64,000 nucleotides of DNA. Source: DATCHW01 sp963806045 (lineage in GTDB: Bacteria > Bacteroidota > Ignavibacteria > Tepidaquicellales > Tepidaquicellaceae). The translations under genes and the position numbers were made by a program. Where the stretch lies: NCBI GenBank assembly GCA_963806045.1, contig CAWDWP010000001.1, forward strand, positions 310,001-374,000. Reading direction: 5' to 3'. The notes beneath the pieces are model-generated. The model searched no databases, was not told where the DNA came from, and saw only the letters and a program-made list of their open reading frames with translations. Shown here piece after piece: positions 10,387-19,638 of this stretch. Within the stretch, counting starts at the first letter, position 1. Each line of letters opens with the position of its first letter.

Positions 10387-11262
10387 TCAGACCCAGTCTT
10401 CCTGCAGTATTTCTCCTGTCAACTCCGTAACCACAACAAGTTTTACTGGGACTTTTCTTTTCGCAGCTTCTGATGCAAGTTTAGCAATCTGTAGCAGACC
10501 ACCGCAGCAAGGAACTTCCATTATCATAACAGTCAGAGTATTTATTTTAGCATCATCTATCATTTGAGTGAGTTTTTCTACATAAATCTCTTTGTTTGAA
10601 TCGAGTTTCGGGCAGGCAATCGCGAGTTTTTTATCCTTCAGAAATTTGCTATGAAAGTCTCCAAAGCTGAAAGCACAGCAGTCTGCCGCAAGTAATACAT
10701 CAGCTCCTTTGAAGTGCGTTGCAAGCGGATTCAGCAGGTGCATTTGTATAGGCCAGTGTGTTAATTGAGATTGAGTATCCCTGTTTTCATTTAAACCTTC
10801 GTTCATTTCTTTACTGAATGACATTGTTCTCGAGCCGGGACAGGCTGATACGTGTTCTGATTTATTTTCGATTATATTAAACATTTGGTTTTTATTTTCT
10901 TTAAAAATTGAAAGGTCGATATTAATTGAATTTTCTTTCAGAAAATTTTGAGCCTGGTTGAAATAACCCGTTTCATTGTGGTCCCTCAGATGTTTCATGT
11001 GTGCAATCACAACATTATTGCCTTCTTGCGTTACTCTTTCCATTACGGCAATTTCATCATATGGCACGGCTTCACGCTCCTCAAGCATAATTGCTCCTTC
11101 CGGACATTCACCGATGCAGGCACCAAGTCCGTCGCAATAAAGCTCGCTTACAAGCCTTGCTTTTCCTTCAATCATCTGCAATGCACCTTCGTGGCATCCT
11201 GTTACACATTCGCCGCATCCGTTGCATTTTTCTTCGTCTATTTTGATTATTGTTCTTTTCAT
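10387..11262 (-). CDS. 4Fe-4S ferredoxin-domain protein with extra cysteine motifs
   Basis: A 291-residue iron-sulfur protein. The N-terminus carries one full ferredoxin motif, C13-x2-C16-x2-C19-x3-C23. A second motif, YCDGLGACIGECPEGA, has C43, C49 and C53 but a leucine at the usual second-cysteine position, so the second cluster would have three visible cysteine ligands. The larger C-terminal part contains further cysteine pairs (ACPG, DCCAFS, ACPK, PCCGG) that could bind another cluster. Its stop-to-start spacing to the upstream Rrf2 regulator is one base, so the pair forms an operon read leftwards. In related genomes such ferredoxins accompany Rrf2 regulators and nitrosative-stress genes. 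The precise electron partner is unknown. Confidence 0.8.
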   Translation of the reverse strand: MKRTIIKIDEEKCNGCGECVTGCHEGALQMIEGKARLVSELYCDGLGACIGECPEGAIMLEEREAVPYDEIAVMERVTQEGNNVVIAHMKHLRDHNETGYFNQAQNFLKENSINIDLSIFKENKNQMFNIIENKSEHVSACPGSRTMSFSKEMNEGLNENRDTQSQLTHWPIQMHLLNPLATHFKGADVLLAADCCAFSFGDFHSKFLKDKKLAIACPKLDSNKEIYVEKLTQMIDDAKINTLTVMIMEVPCCGGLLQIAKLASEAAKRKVPVKLVVVTELTGEILQEDWV

Positions 11263-11263
11263 A

Positions 11264-11704
11264 TTATGCTACTTTTAAATCCGATATCCGCAAATCGGAT
11301 TTTTTAATTTTGTCTGATAAGTTTTTTATTGTTGTAGTGTTAAAAAGTTTTTTCGTCTTTTCCGTAATCTTTGACCATTCATCGTGTACGGGGCAGGGCT
11401 TTTCGGTACCGCATCCTTTAAGTCCAAGAACACATTGATTTAATATTTTATCATCTCCGAGTATTCTGATTATATCTATCAAAAAAATCTTTTCAGGGTC
11501 TTTTGAAAGAGTTACTCCGCCGTTCGGTCCCTGGTATGAGTCAATTATTTTTTTCTTTTTCAAAACCTGAAGTATCTTTGTCAGAAAATGAAACGAAATT
11601 CCCAGTTTACCGGACATTTCTTTTATCAGCACATACTTGTTTTCCTCTTGAAGAGAGATATAAATAAGTGCCCTGATTGCATGTATACTCGTTTTTGATA
11701 ACAT
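11264..11704 (-). CDS. Rrf2-family iron-sulfur transcriptional regulator
   Basis: A 146-residue winged-helix regulator of the Rrf2 family (IscR, NsrR, RsrR relatives). The DNA-binding half includes IHAIRALIYISLQ and SYQGPNGGVTLSKDP, the wing signature. Three cysteines, C91, C98 and C104, lie at positions close to the cluster ligands of IscR, so an Fe-S cluster sensing iron, oxygen or NO is likely. A 29-base inverted repeat lies 16 bases upstream of the start codon and is a probable autoregulatory operator. The gene precedes the ferredoxin gene with a one-base gap. Which signal it senses cannot be read from sequence alone. Confidence 0.9.
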   Translation of the reverse strand: MLSKTSIHAIRALIYISLQEENKYVLIKEMSGKLGISFHFLTKILQVLKKKKIIDSYQGPNGGVTLSKDPEKIFLIDIIRILGDDKILNQCVLGLKGCGTEKPCPVHDEWSKITEKTKKLFNTTTIKNLSDKIKKSDLRISDLKVA

Positions 11705-11720
11705 ATTTTAAACCGTTTTA

Positions 11721-11749
11721 TTTAAGATATAAGAGTCTTATGTCTTAAA
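11721..11749 (-). promoter_or_regulatory. Candidate Rrf2 operator (29-base inverted repeat)
   Basis: On the + strand the left arm is TTTAAGATATAAGA, the centre is G, and the right arm is TCTTATGTCTTAAA. The two 14-base arms match at 13 positions. It lies just upstream of the Rrf2 start codon at 11704. Size and symmetry fit an Rrf2 dimer site; binding is inferred. Confidence 0.65.
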
Positions 11750-11787
11750 TATATAAAAAGATAAAACATAATTCAAGATAAAAGAAA

Positions 11788-11820
11788 AAACCCCTTTATA
11801 GAGATATAAAGAGGTTTTTT
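11788..11820 (-). terminator. Rho-independent terminator
   Basis: Inverted arms AACCCCTTTATA and TATAAAGAGGTT (11 of 12 pairing, loop GAGA) are flanked by A and T runs on both sides, so it can work in either direction. It lies downstream of the leftward-read secreted-protein gene that ends at 11913. Confidence 0.75.
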
Positions 11821-11912
11821 GTTTTAAATATCTCGGAATATATTCTTAATAAAACACTATTTTATTAAGGTTCCTCCACAAAGATTGGAGGACTTCAATT
11901 AAATAACTAACG

Positions 11913-13004
11913 TTATTTAACTAACAACATTTTTTTTGTTTCAATAAAACTTCCTGACTCAAGTTTGTAAGCATAAACACCGCTTGACAAATTTACCGCA
12001 TTAAATTCTATTGAATAATTCCCCGCATTTTTGAATTCATTTACCAGTGTGGCAACATTCTTTCCAAGTATATCATAAACTCTAAGTGTAATTAAACCTG
12101 ACTTTGGAATCGAGTAATTTATTTTTGTAACAGGATTAAACGGATTCGGATAATTTTGAGAAAGCACATATTTAGCGGGGATGGAATTAGTAAAATTAGA
12201 AACACCCGTAATTGTTCCGCCTTGCTGTTTAACCCAGATTATAATTTTGCTTAATACAAACCTGACATCACCGTTAATAAAATATCTCGGGTCCTGAAAT
12301 GAAGTAGCGACGACATAATTAGTTCCGGAATATCCTATTGCAGCGAGTGAATCTGTTGAGGATACTCTTCCTGTGTATTTATATAAAGGAATTCCATCTC
12401 CGGAAATAGAAGCACCATCCGGCCAATATCCTGCACCGGCAGGGGCATTTGTCATTGCTCTTACATTACCGGAATCTACCCCGGCTCCAGTAATTGAATA
12501 TTGTCCGGTAATTGAACTATTATCAGCCCGATAATTAAATTTGCATATAGTGTTTGAAAAAACTAAATCCAGTCCGCCTGAACCTGTTCTTGAATAATTA
12601 TATGAAATATCCCCGCCCATTAATATAAGTGACTTTTTATCGCCCGATGACCCGGATGCAAGCCAGGTCATAAGATTAGTTCTTGCCGTTAATCCCATAT
12701 ATCTTGTCTGAAGTGCATCAAAACTCGTTTCCTGAATAATGATCGTTTTATAGGCTGAACTTGTCAGAAAAGATAAAGTAGAAGATGAATCAAATGTCTG
12801 AACACTATACCCGGAAATTATAGACGGCAGATTACTTAGTAAAGTATCTTTGTCGGCAAGTCTCTTTTGTTGCGAAGTTGTGATTAAGGTATCATGAATC
12901 AACACCAGAGTCGTTTGAGAATTTACTTTTTCTCCCACAAAGAACTGGAAAAAAACAGTAATAATTCCTAAAAAAATAATAAAGTTTGTAATTTTCTTTT
13001 TCAT
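11913..13004 (-). CDS. Secreted T9SS-sorted protein of unknown function
   Basis: This 363-residue protein starts with a signal peptide (residues 1-29, hydrophobic FIIFLGIITVFFQFFVG, ending VNSQ) and ends with a T9SS sorting domain (LSQNYPNPFNP to KKMLLVK). The body, residues about 30-265, contains TLVLIHDT, KTIIIQE, KSLILMGGDISYNY and NYVVATSFQDP. Together these suggest an alpha/beta fold of the ThuA or class-I glutamine-amidotransferase-like kind; I see no complete catalytic motif, so this is tentative. It stands alone on the minus strand with its own terminator. Confidence 0.75.
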   Translation of the reverse strand: MKKKITNFIIFLGIITVFFQFFVGEKVNSQTTLVLIHDTLITTSQQKRLADKDTLLSNLPSIISGYSVQTFDSSSTLSFLTSSAYKTIIIQETSFDALQTRYMGLTARTNLMTWLASGSSGDKKSLILMGGDISYNYSRTGSGGLDLVFSNTICKFNYRADNSSITGQYSITGAGVDSGNVRAMTNAPAGAGYWPDGASISGDGIPLYKYTGRVSSTDSLAAIGYSGTNYVVATSFQDPRYFINGDVRFVLSKIIIWVKQQGGTITGVSNFTNSIPAKYVLSQNYPNPFNPVTKINYSIPKSGLITLRVYDILGKNVATLVNEFKNAGNYSIEFNAVNLSSGVYAYKLESGSFIETKKMLLVK

Positions 13005-13277
13005 TTATTTTCCTTTTTTAATATTTAAAATATTGAAAATTTTTGATTTATTTATCAAAATGTATATTTAATTTAAAAATGATAACAAAAACAATTACTG
13101 ATAAATTCATTTTTTCAGGAAATCTTCTAATTTAGATTTTACCCTCCGGTTACCATTAAACTTAAACAACCATTTTTATGAAGCGTTTTAATATCGGTTT
13201 ATACAAAGATGAAACTATATTTTTAAATATATTTAACGATATATCTTTTTAATCTATTTTAATGAAAAATTTGTTCT
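13005..13277. other. Divergent intergenic region
   Basis: AT-rich gap between two divergently read genes (the secreted protein and the SDR). It should hold promoters for both, but I cannot point to a convincing motif. Confidence 0.4.
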
Positions 13278-13994
13278 ATGAAAAAAGCAATCATAGTCGG
13301 GGCAACTTCGGGAATCGGAAAAGAGCTTGCTAAAATATTAGCGGATAATGGTTATACTGTCGGAATTACCGGAAGACGTACAGATTTACTCGAACAACTT
13401 ATGTCTGAAAACCCTGATAAATTCATTATAAGGTCTTTTGATATTTCCATTCCCTTTGAAAATAAAATTCATCTAGATTCATTAGCGAACGAACTCAAAG
13501 GTCTTGACTTGTTGGTTATCAGTTCGGGCACCGGCAGTTCAAATGAGGAGCTTGATTTTAAAATTGAAAAAGAAACTATCGATACAAATGTATCCGGAGT
13601 GACCGAAATTGCCGACTGGGCTTTTAATTATTTTCGAAATCAGGGCTCCGGTCATCTTGCAGTTATAAGTTCAATCGCAGGATTGAGAGGCGGAAGATTT
13701 GCACCCGCTTATGGTGCATCAAAAGCTTTTCAGATAAATTATTTTGAAGGATTAAGACAAAAAGCCAAGAAACTAAAACTGCAAATAACCATAACAGACA
13801 TAAGACCGGGGTTTGTTGATACAGCAATGGCAAAATCAGAAAACAAATTCTGGGTATCAACAACTCAAAAAGCAGCCCGTCAGATTTTCAGTGCTCTGAA
13901 AAGGAAAAAGAAAATTGCGTACATCACAAAACGCTGGATTCTGATTGCGTTTATTATAAAATTTCTTCCAAAATGGATTCACGAAAGAATATAA
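13278..13994 (+). CDS. Short-chain dehydrogenase/reductase (SDR) family enzyme
   Basis: Cytoplasmic NAD(P)-dependent oxidoreductase of 238 residues, the usual length of a classical SDR. The cofactor signature is VGATSGIGKELA near the N-terminus, and GRRTDLL follows, where an arginine pair after strand 2 favours NADP. The catalytic set is SSIAGLRGG (serine) and YGASKAF (tyrosine and lysine in Y-x3-K). The PGFVDTAMA segment is typical of the family. The substrate is unknown. The stop is four bases before the AlkD start, so the two are probably co-transcribed. Confidence 0.9.
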   Translation: MKKAIIVGATSGIGKELAKILADNGYTVGITGRRTDLLEQLMSENPDKFIIRSFDISIPFENKIHLDSLANELKGLDLLVISSGTGSSNEELDFKIEKETIDTNVSGVTEIADWAFNYFRNQGSGHLAVISSIAGLRGGRFAPAYGASKAFQINYFEGLRQKAKKLKLQITITDIRPGFVDTAMAKSENKFWVSTTQKAARQIFSALKRKKKIAYITKRWILIAFIIKFLPKWIHERI

Positions 13995-13998
13995 AATT

Positions 13999-14682
13999 AT
14001 GACAAATACAGTAAAAGAAATATTAAGCTATTTTAAAAGCCTGGAAAATCCCGCGAATGTAGAAGGAATGAAAAGATTCGGAATTGCCGGAGAAAATATT
14101 TACGGTGTAAATATTCCTGTCATAAGAAGACTTGCAAAGGATCTTAAATACAATCATAAATTAGCCCGGGAGCTCTGGAAAACAAAAATTCACGAAGCAA
14201 GGATTCTTGCCTTTTTGATAGACGACCCAAAAGAAGTGAGCATAGAACAAATGGAAAAATGGGTAAGTGAAATTAATTCCTGGGATATCTGTGACGGATG
14301 CATGGCGAACCTTTTCGACAAGACTCCCGTTGCATATAAAAAAGCGGTTGAGTGGAGCAAGAGAAAAGAAGAATTTGTAAAACGTGCCGGATTCGTGCTC
14401 ATGGCAACACTTTCTGTTCACGATAAAAAAGCGGAGAATTCAAAATTTGAAAGATTCTTACCTTTAATCGAAAAAGAAGCAAAAGATGAAAGAAATTTTG
14501 TAAAGAAAGCCGTCAACTGGGCTTTACGACAGATAGGTAAAAGAAATCCTTATCTGCATAGAGAAGCAATTAAGACCGCAGAAAGAATTCACAAACAGGA
14601 ATTTAAAAGCGCCAAATGGATAGCTGCAGATGCACTAAGAGAATTGAAGAATGAAAAAATTAAGACAAGATTAACAAGATAA
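13999..14682 (+). CDS. AlkD-like DNA alkylation repair glycosylase
   Basis: A 227-residue all-helical HEAT-like protein of the AlkD/AlkC superfamily, which removes bulky or positively charged N3/N7-alkyl purines from DNA without base flipping. Landmarks are GVNIPVIRRLAK, KIHEARILAFLIDDP and INSWDICDGCMA, where W and D four residues apart match the catalytic pair of Bacillus AlkD. EFVKRAGFVLMATLS and NFVKKAVNWALRQIGKRN follow. It is coupled to the SDR gene upstream. It is unlinked to the Ada gene near 37 kb, but the window thus holds two alkylation-repair activities. Confidence 0.9.
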   Translation: MTNTVKEILSYFKSLENPANVEGMKRFGIAGENIYGVNIPVIRRLAKDLKYNHKLARELWKTKIHEARILAFLIDDPKEVSIEQMEKWVSEINSWDICDGCMANLFDKTPVAYKKAVEWSKRKEEFVKRAGFVLMATLSVHDKKAENSKFERFLPLIEKEAKDERNFVKKAVNWALRQIGKRNPYLHREAIKTAERIHKQEFKSAKWIAADALRELKNEKIKTRLTR

Positions 14683-14707
14683 GATAATAGATTAACAGGA
14701 TTCTACT

Positions 14708-15148
14708 TTATACTGAGAACTTTTTATAATCTTCTTCCTTTGGAAAATTCATAAACAGATAAAACATTGAAACTGCATATCCTGCTAATGCATAAGGAAT
14801 ATTCTGGTTGATAAACAAACTTGTCGAGATACATATAATTCCCCCAAGGTCACATAAGGCAAAAGGCAGAACGATAGCATTAAAATAATATTTCGTAAAA
14901 TTTGTAATTGACACTTTTTTCAACAGACTTCTCTTTAAAGAATATGAACCGACGCAAAGTAAGGGACAAATGATAAGTGTAACGAGATTATAGGTTGATA
15001 ATGCAGGGTTAACATAACTTCCCGAAACCGCAAGACCCGCAAAAAATATTAAAGACAGCGTTATCATTATTGCAATTCCGACGAGGCGAATCTGCCTTAC
15101 TATAACCAGAAATTGAATCTCACTTGTTTTGGGTTCGATTTTATCCAT
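14708..15148 (-). CDS. Hypothetical integral membrane protein
   Basis: A 146-residue protein with four predicted membrane segments: IAIMITLSLIFFAGLAV; LVTLIICPLLCVGSYSL; YYFNAIVLPFALCDLGGI with ICISTSLFI; and ALAGYAVSMFYLFM. The N-terminus MDKIEPKTSEIQF is cytoplasmic-looking. I recognise no family. It faces convergent to AlkD. Confidence 0.6.
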   Translation of the reverse strand: MDKIEPKTSEIQFLVIVRQIRLVGIAIMITLSLIFFAGLAVSGSYVNPALSTYNLVTLIICPLLCVGSYSLKRSLLKKVSITNFTKYYFNAIVLPFALCDLGGIICISTSLFINQNIPYALAGYAVSMFYLFMNFPKEEDYKKFSV

Positions 15149-15184
15149 TTCATTCCTGTGATATAAAAATAGCTTCTTGATAAA

Positions 15185-15589
15185 TCATTTACATACAGAA
15201 TTAAACAAAATTTCAGCTAATGATTCCGGAACAATCGTGCTTATAATAACCGAAGTTGTATCAAGAGAATTAGTATTATCTCTGTAATATGTATAAGCTT
15301 CAATAAATTTAATTTTCTTTTCACTGCAATAAAACACACTGCTTTTCATCACATATTTTATTTCTTTATCATTTACAAATTCTTTTTTAGTAGGAATTTC
15401 CTTGAACCAGCACTGTATAAACTTTTCTTTGTTTTCATTCTCTTTGTTTTCAATGGTTTTAGTATCGAGATAAATAAAACGATTCCTGTCCGTAGTTATC
15501 ATTTTCCATCTTTCTTCTTCCTGGCTGTATGAGTTTATTGTAAAGGAAAGTATTATGAAAAGCAGTAAGATACTAAATGTATTTTTCAT
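15185..15589 (-). CDS. Small exported protein resembling surface-adhesin E domain
   Basis: The longer frame begins at 15724, but the convincing start is the ATG at 15587-15589, which opens a classic signal peptide (MKNTFSILLLFIILSFTINSYSQ). The mature part (about 110 residues) has the pattern W-K-M-I...R-F-I-Y-L-D-T-K-T-I followed by FIQCWFKEI and SVFYCSEKK. This resembles the small 'surface-adhesin protein E' domain of secreted or lipoproteins in proteobacteria and Bacteroidota. Two cysteines in the mature part could form a disulfide. Function is unknown. Confidence 0.6.
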   Translation of the reverse strand: MKNTFSILLLFIILSFTINSYSQEEERWKMITTDRNRFIYLDTKTIENKENENKEKFIQCWFKEIPTKKEFVNDKEIKYVMKSSVFYCSEKKIKFIEAYTYYRDNTNSLDTTSVIISTIVPESLAEILFNSVCK

Positions 15590-15799
15590 ATTCCTGATTT
15601 GAAAGTTTATTTTGTATAATATGATAAAATAAACCATAAGAAAAGTAAAACAAATACAATATTTTACTGACAACGCAAGCAGGTAAAAACAATGATCAGG
15701 GATATTTATTAATCTTTTAAACATTTGATTTCAAATTGTTAATAGATAAGATTTACATTATTTTTAAGAAAATGTCAGAATAAAATATTTTATTCCCGG

Positions 15800-16846
15800 A
15801 TGAAAAGCATGAAAAAAGTAAATACACCCGATAAAACGGAAGATGATTTAATTCACGAAAAAGATTTTACTTCCCTGATAAGACCTAAAGCTTTCAGTGA
15901 TTTTATCGGCCAGGAAAAGACAAAAGAGAACCTGAAAATCTTTATTGAAAGCTCCAAAAGACTGAAGGAATCACTCGACCACGTGCTTTTCACAGGTCCT
16001 CCGGGACTCGGAAAAACAACTCTTGCAAATATTATTGCCCACGAATTGCAAGTTGAAATTATCAGTACCTCAGGTCCCGTGATAGAAAAGCCTGGCGACC
16101 TGGCAGGAATGCTTACTAAAATGAAAGATAACCAGATTCTTTTCATCGACGAAATTCACAGAATTCCTAAAGTTGTTGAAGAGTTTTTATATTCAGCAAT
16201 GGAAGAATTCAGGTTAGATATTATGATTGATACGGGACCTGCCGCAAGAAGTATTCCCATTAAACTGGAAAAGTTTACTTTAATAGGTGCCACAACCCGT
16301 CAGGGATTGCTTTCTTCTCCTATACTCGACAGGTTCGGAATCAACTGCCGGCTCGATTATTACAATACAGATAATCTTGTTGATATTGTAAAGCGTTCCG
16401 CAAGAATAATGAAAATCAAAATAACCGAAGAAGGTGCATATGAAATCGCAAGGCGCAGCCGTGCAACACCCAGAATCGCAAACAGGCTCTTGAGAAGAAC
16501 CCGTGACTTCGCTATTGTAAAAGGAAACGGAACAATTGACAATGCTATTGCCGAATATGCACTTAGCTCTCTTGGGGTAGATAAATACGGACTGGATAAC
16601 ATTGACAAAAAAATTCTTGAAACTATTATTATAAAATATAACGGCGGACCGGTCGGACTTTCAACTATTGCCGCATCTATCGGCGAAGATCCCGGAACCA
16701 TAGAAGATGTTTATGAGCCGTTTCTTATGATTGAGGGCTTCATTCATCGAACGCCAAAAGGCAGGGAAGCTACACCGCTTGCATACAAACATCTGGGAGT
16801 GACGAAAAAGGGAAAGAAGTCTTCGCAGGATACACTATTCAAATAA
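15800..16846 (+). CDS. ruvB: Holliday junction branch migration ATPase RuvB
   Basis: Motor of the RuvAB complex, a hexameric AAA+ ring that pulls DNA through RuvA-bound Holliday junctions in recombinational repair. The 348-residue length is standard. Walker A is GPPGLGKT (66-73), Walker B LFIDEIHR (D117, E118), sensor I GATTRQGLLS, and the arginine-finger region SPILDRFG (R178). The C-terminal winged helix carries GPVGLSTIA and EPFLMIEGFIHRTPKGR. ruvA and ruvC are not adjacent. The start could be 15800 or the second methionine at 15809. Confidence 0.97.
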   Translation: MKSMKKVNTPDKTEDDLIHEKDFTSLIRPKAFSDFIGQEKTKENLKIFIESSKRLKESLDHVLFTGPPGLGKTTLANIIAHELQVEIISTSGPVIEKPGDLAGMLTKMKDNQILFIDEIHRIPKVVEEFLYSAMEEFRLDIMIDTGPAARSIPIKLEKFTLIGATTRQGLLSSPILDRFGINCRLDYYNTDNLVDIVKRSARIMKIKITEEGAYEIARRSRATPRIANRLLRRTRDFAIVKGNGTIDNAIAEYALSSLGVDKYGLDNIDKKILETIIIKYNGGPVGLSTIAASIGEDPGTIEDVYEPFLMIEGFIHRTPKGREATPLAYKHLGVTKKGKKSSQDTLFK

Positions 16847-16936
16847 AAATGCTTTAAACATTAAATAACAGATTTCCAAATTTTTTTTCCGATTATCTGC
16901 AACCATTACTTTAAGAAATTTGTTCTATAAGACAAG

Positions 16937-17221
16937 GTGATTTACAGAAGAAAAATACTTGCAGTAATAATTCTTTTAACGTCTTTTTTTGCAATTGACG
17001 GATTTGAATTTTTTCATAATCACGACCATTCATCAGGGGATGACAGCAAATGCTACGTTTGCGAAGTATCATCCATTCTTCACTCGACTGATGATTCTTC
17101 TGTAAAAATTAACTACCGAATCAAATTTAACCTCAGATTATTTTTGTTTTTCTTCTCACCCGATTTCAGGGAAAGTAACTTATCTTATATCCATCCTGAC
17201 CGCGCTCCTCCTTCTATTTAG
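16937..17221 (+). CDS. Small His/Cys-rich exported protein upstream of TonB receptor
   Basis: A 94-residue protein starting with GTG at 16937 (preceded by AAG-rich sequence). The N-terminal hydrophobic stretch ILAVIILLTSFFAI is a signal peptide or anchor. It is followed by the metal-binding-looking cluster FHNHDHSSGDDSKCYVC. It lies 56 bases before a TonB-dependent receptor gene. Small His/Cys proteins next to TonB receptors are often linked to metal (zinc, copper, nickel) uptake, but here this is inference from position and residues only. Confidence 0.55.
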   Translation: MIYRRKILAVIILLTSFFAIDGFEFFHNHDHSSGDDSKCYVCEVSSILHSTDDSSVKINYRIKFNLRLFLFFFSPDFRESNLSYIHPDRAPPSI

Positions 17222-17277
17222 TTCTCAATGAAGCAACACATTTTATTTTTCGATAACTAAATAATAATTTTATAAAT

Positions 17278-19594
17278 ATGAAAAAGTATATTTTTCGCAA
17301 TACTTATAGTGATTGCAGGATTTTCGGAATTACATCCGGAGTCGGCAACAGGAAAAATTTCAGGTTACATAAAAGATATTGATAATATACCTGTTCAGTA
17401 CGTTCAGTATAACTATTCAGGAACTAAGTATCTTTTCTCATCAGTGACAGTACAGGCTATTTTGAGTTTAATGATATTCCTTATGGTGACTATCATTTGA
17501 CTTTTAACCGCACAGGTTACATTACAAAATCTTTAAGTATAGGCATTAAGGAAAAAAATAACACTGGAGATATAGACTGGATAAAAGCTTGATAGAAACA
17601 GCAACTATTGATGTTACAAGTTCTTTTGAGGCGCAGGATATTACCACAAGTACTTTTTCAATTTCATCTATTAGTTCAAGGAATTTAATTAAAACCCGTG
17701 ATGAGAATTTAAGCTCAACAATTGCTAATCTTCCCGGTATAAACTCAATAACTACGGGTATTGGGTTAGGGAAGCCGGTAATCCGCGGTTTAACTTCGAA
17801 TAGTGTCTTGATTGTTCACGACGGAGTAAAGCACGAATCCCAGCAGTGGGGTGATGAGCATGCACCTGAATTAAGCGTCTATGACCTTGACAGGATTGAA
17901 ATACTTCGCGGTCCCGCAAGCCTTGTTTACGGCTCCGAGGGTATCGGAGGTGTGGTGAATGTTATTTCAAAACCATTGCAATTTTCAAATACCGGTAAAC
18001 CGGTTTATTACGGAGATGTTGACCTTGGCGGATTTTCTGTGAATAGTCAAACCACAGGTAATCTTATGCTCGGAATGGGATTAAAAAATATCGGGTTCAA
18101 AGGGCACTTCGGATACCGTAACTCGGGAAATGTAAAAACACCCGAAGGAATTCTGTTAGTTAATACTCTTAATCCAGATGTTAAAGATACTATAATAGGG
18201 GGAACACTTTCCAACAGCGCCAATAAAGAACTCGAAGGCGGTGTATCTTTCAGTCTGAACGGAGATTTCGGATATATTAATGCCGGGTTATGAAACATTC
18301 AACAGGGAAATTCAAATGCACGACCCCGACCCGCTTGCAACAGGTAATCAAAAATTAAATACAAATCAATTTGAACTTAGCGGAAATATTAATTTAAGTA
18401 AAACCCTTCAGCTCGAACCGATACTGTCATATCAGGACCACAGCAGAAAAGAATTCGAAAGTATCAGAGGATAAAAATAATAATATTGCATTCCTGAATT
18501 GGCAGTTGAAAACACTTCCAGGGAGATTTGCGGCTTCATCACCGTTTATCAAATGAAATTAACGGAACTTTCGGAGTTTCGCTGACAAAAAATAAAAACG
18601 AAAGTCTTGGTATCAAATAAATTAATTCCGGGTTATAATTCCACCGGTTTCGGAGCTTATCTTCTTGAAAAATATAATTCTGAACGATGGACATTTTCAG
18701 CGGGCGGCAGGTATGATACAAAAAACCTCGATATACAACAGACAGTTTTCAGATGCAGATAAAACAATTAATGCACAGACTTTGAACTTCAATGCTTTCT
18801 CAGGTTCTGTCGGTGCGGTTTACAGACCGGCTTCAAGTATAGATTTATTTTACAAACTTAGGAAGAGGCTGGAGGGCACCATCTGAATTTGAATTATTTG
18901 TTGACGGTGAGCATGAAGGTACCGGGAGAGTTGAAAGGGGATTAATTACTTTGAATCCGAATTCTTCTCCAACACCTGAAGCATCTTTGAATTTTGACCT
19001 TGGCATAAGAGCTCGATTAAATAATATTAACGCAGAAGTATCTTTCTTCAATAACATTGTAAATAACTTTATATACCCTTCGCCTACGAATACTATTGAT
19101 TCAGCGACATCACTACCGGTTTATAATATTAAACAGGATAAAAGCACTTTCACGGGAATTGAATACAGTCTGCAGTATCAACCCATAGATTTCCTGCTTA
19201 TTTTCTGGATTGGAGATTATGTGAAAACATTAAATAATGCAACAAATAATCCTTTGCCCTTCACTCCCCCTATGAAAAATATTGTTGAAATTAAACTGCA
19301 GAAAAATCTCTTGTGGGGATTGTATAATCCTTATTTATCGTTTAAATCAAAATTTGAATCCCCACAGAATAATGTTGACCCGTCTTGAAACAACCACTGA
19401 CGGATATACTTTGTTTTATGCAGGACTCGGGTTCGATATGGTGTTGGCAAAAACTATAGCTTCTGTTGATTTTTCAGTCGATAATCTTTTCGATACAAAA
19501 TATGTTGACCATCTTGAGCAGATATAAAAGTTATGCTATGAATCCCGGAAGGAGTATAAATCTGAAAATATCAGTTCCTTTTGAACTGAAATAG
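17278..19594 (+). pseudogene. TonB-dependent outer-membrane receptor, multiply frameshifted
   Basis: Fragments in different frames join into one receptor of about 770 residues. The order is a signal peptide from ATG 17278; a carboxypeptidase-regulatory-like domain (GKISGYIKDID, SDSTGYFEFNDIPYGDYHLTF); the TonB plug (LSSTIANLPGINS, GKPVIRGLTSNSVLIVHDG, LDRIEILRGPASLVYGSEGIGGVVNV); and a beta-barrel that ends with SVDNLFDTKYVDH and, in another frame, NPGRSINLKISVPFEL. I count at least seven frame changes, from the signal peptide onward to one near 19520. An intact receptor would import a metal complex or small nutrient. The preceding His/Cys protein hints at a metal. So many single-base shifts could reflect decay or poor sequence here. 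Confidence 0.8.
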
Positions 19595-19600
19595 AATATA

Positions 19601-19638
19601 TAGTCATCGGATGAATTCTATCCTTCATCCGATGACTA
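19601..19638. repeat. Palindromic repeat, ATCGGATGAA family, copy 1
   Basis: Perfect arms TAGTCATCGGATGAA and TTCATCCGATGACTA enclose a short centre. It sits between two convergent genes and may act as a bidirectional terminator. The stop codon of the minus-strand hydrolase falls inside it. Other copies are at 32604, 38063 and 38129. Confidence 0.8.

Noticed and set aside
10948..11307. Plus-strand open frame opposite the ferredoxin gene
   Set aside because: It is a shadow of a well-supported iron-sulfur gene on the minus strand.
15590..15724. Upstream extension of the surface-adhesin-like protein
   Set aside because: The internal ATG at 15589 opens a standard signal peptide; the extension adds a second hydrophobic stretch without support.
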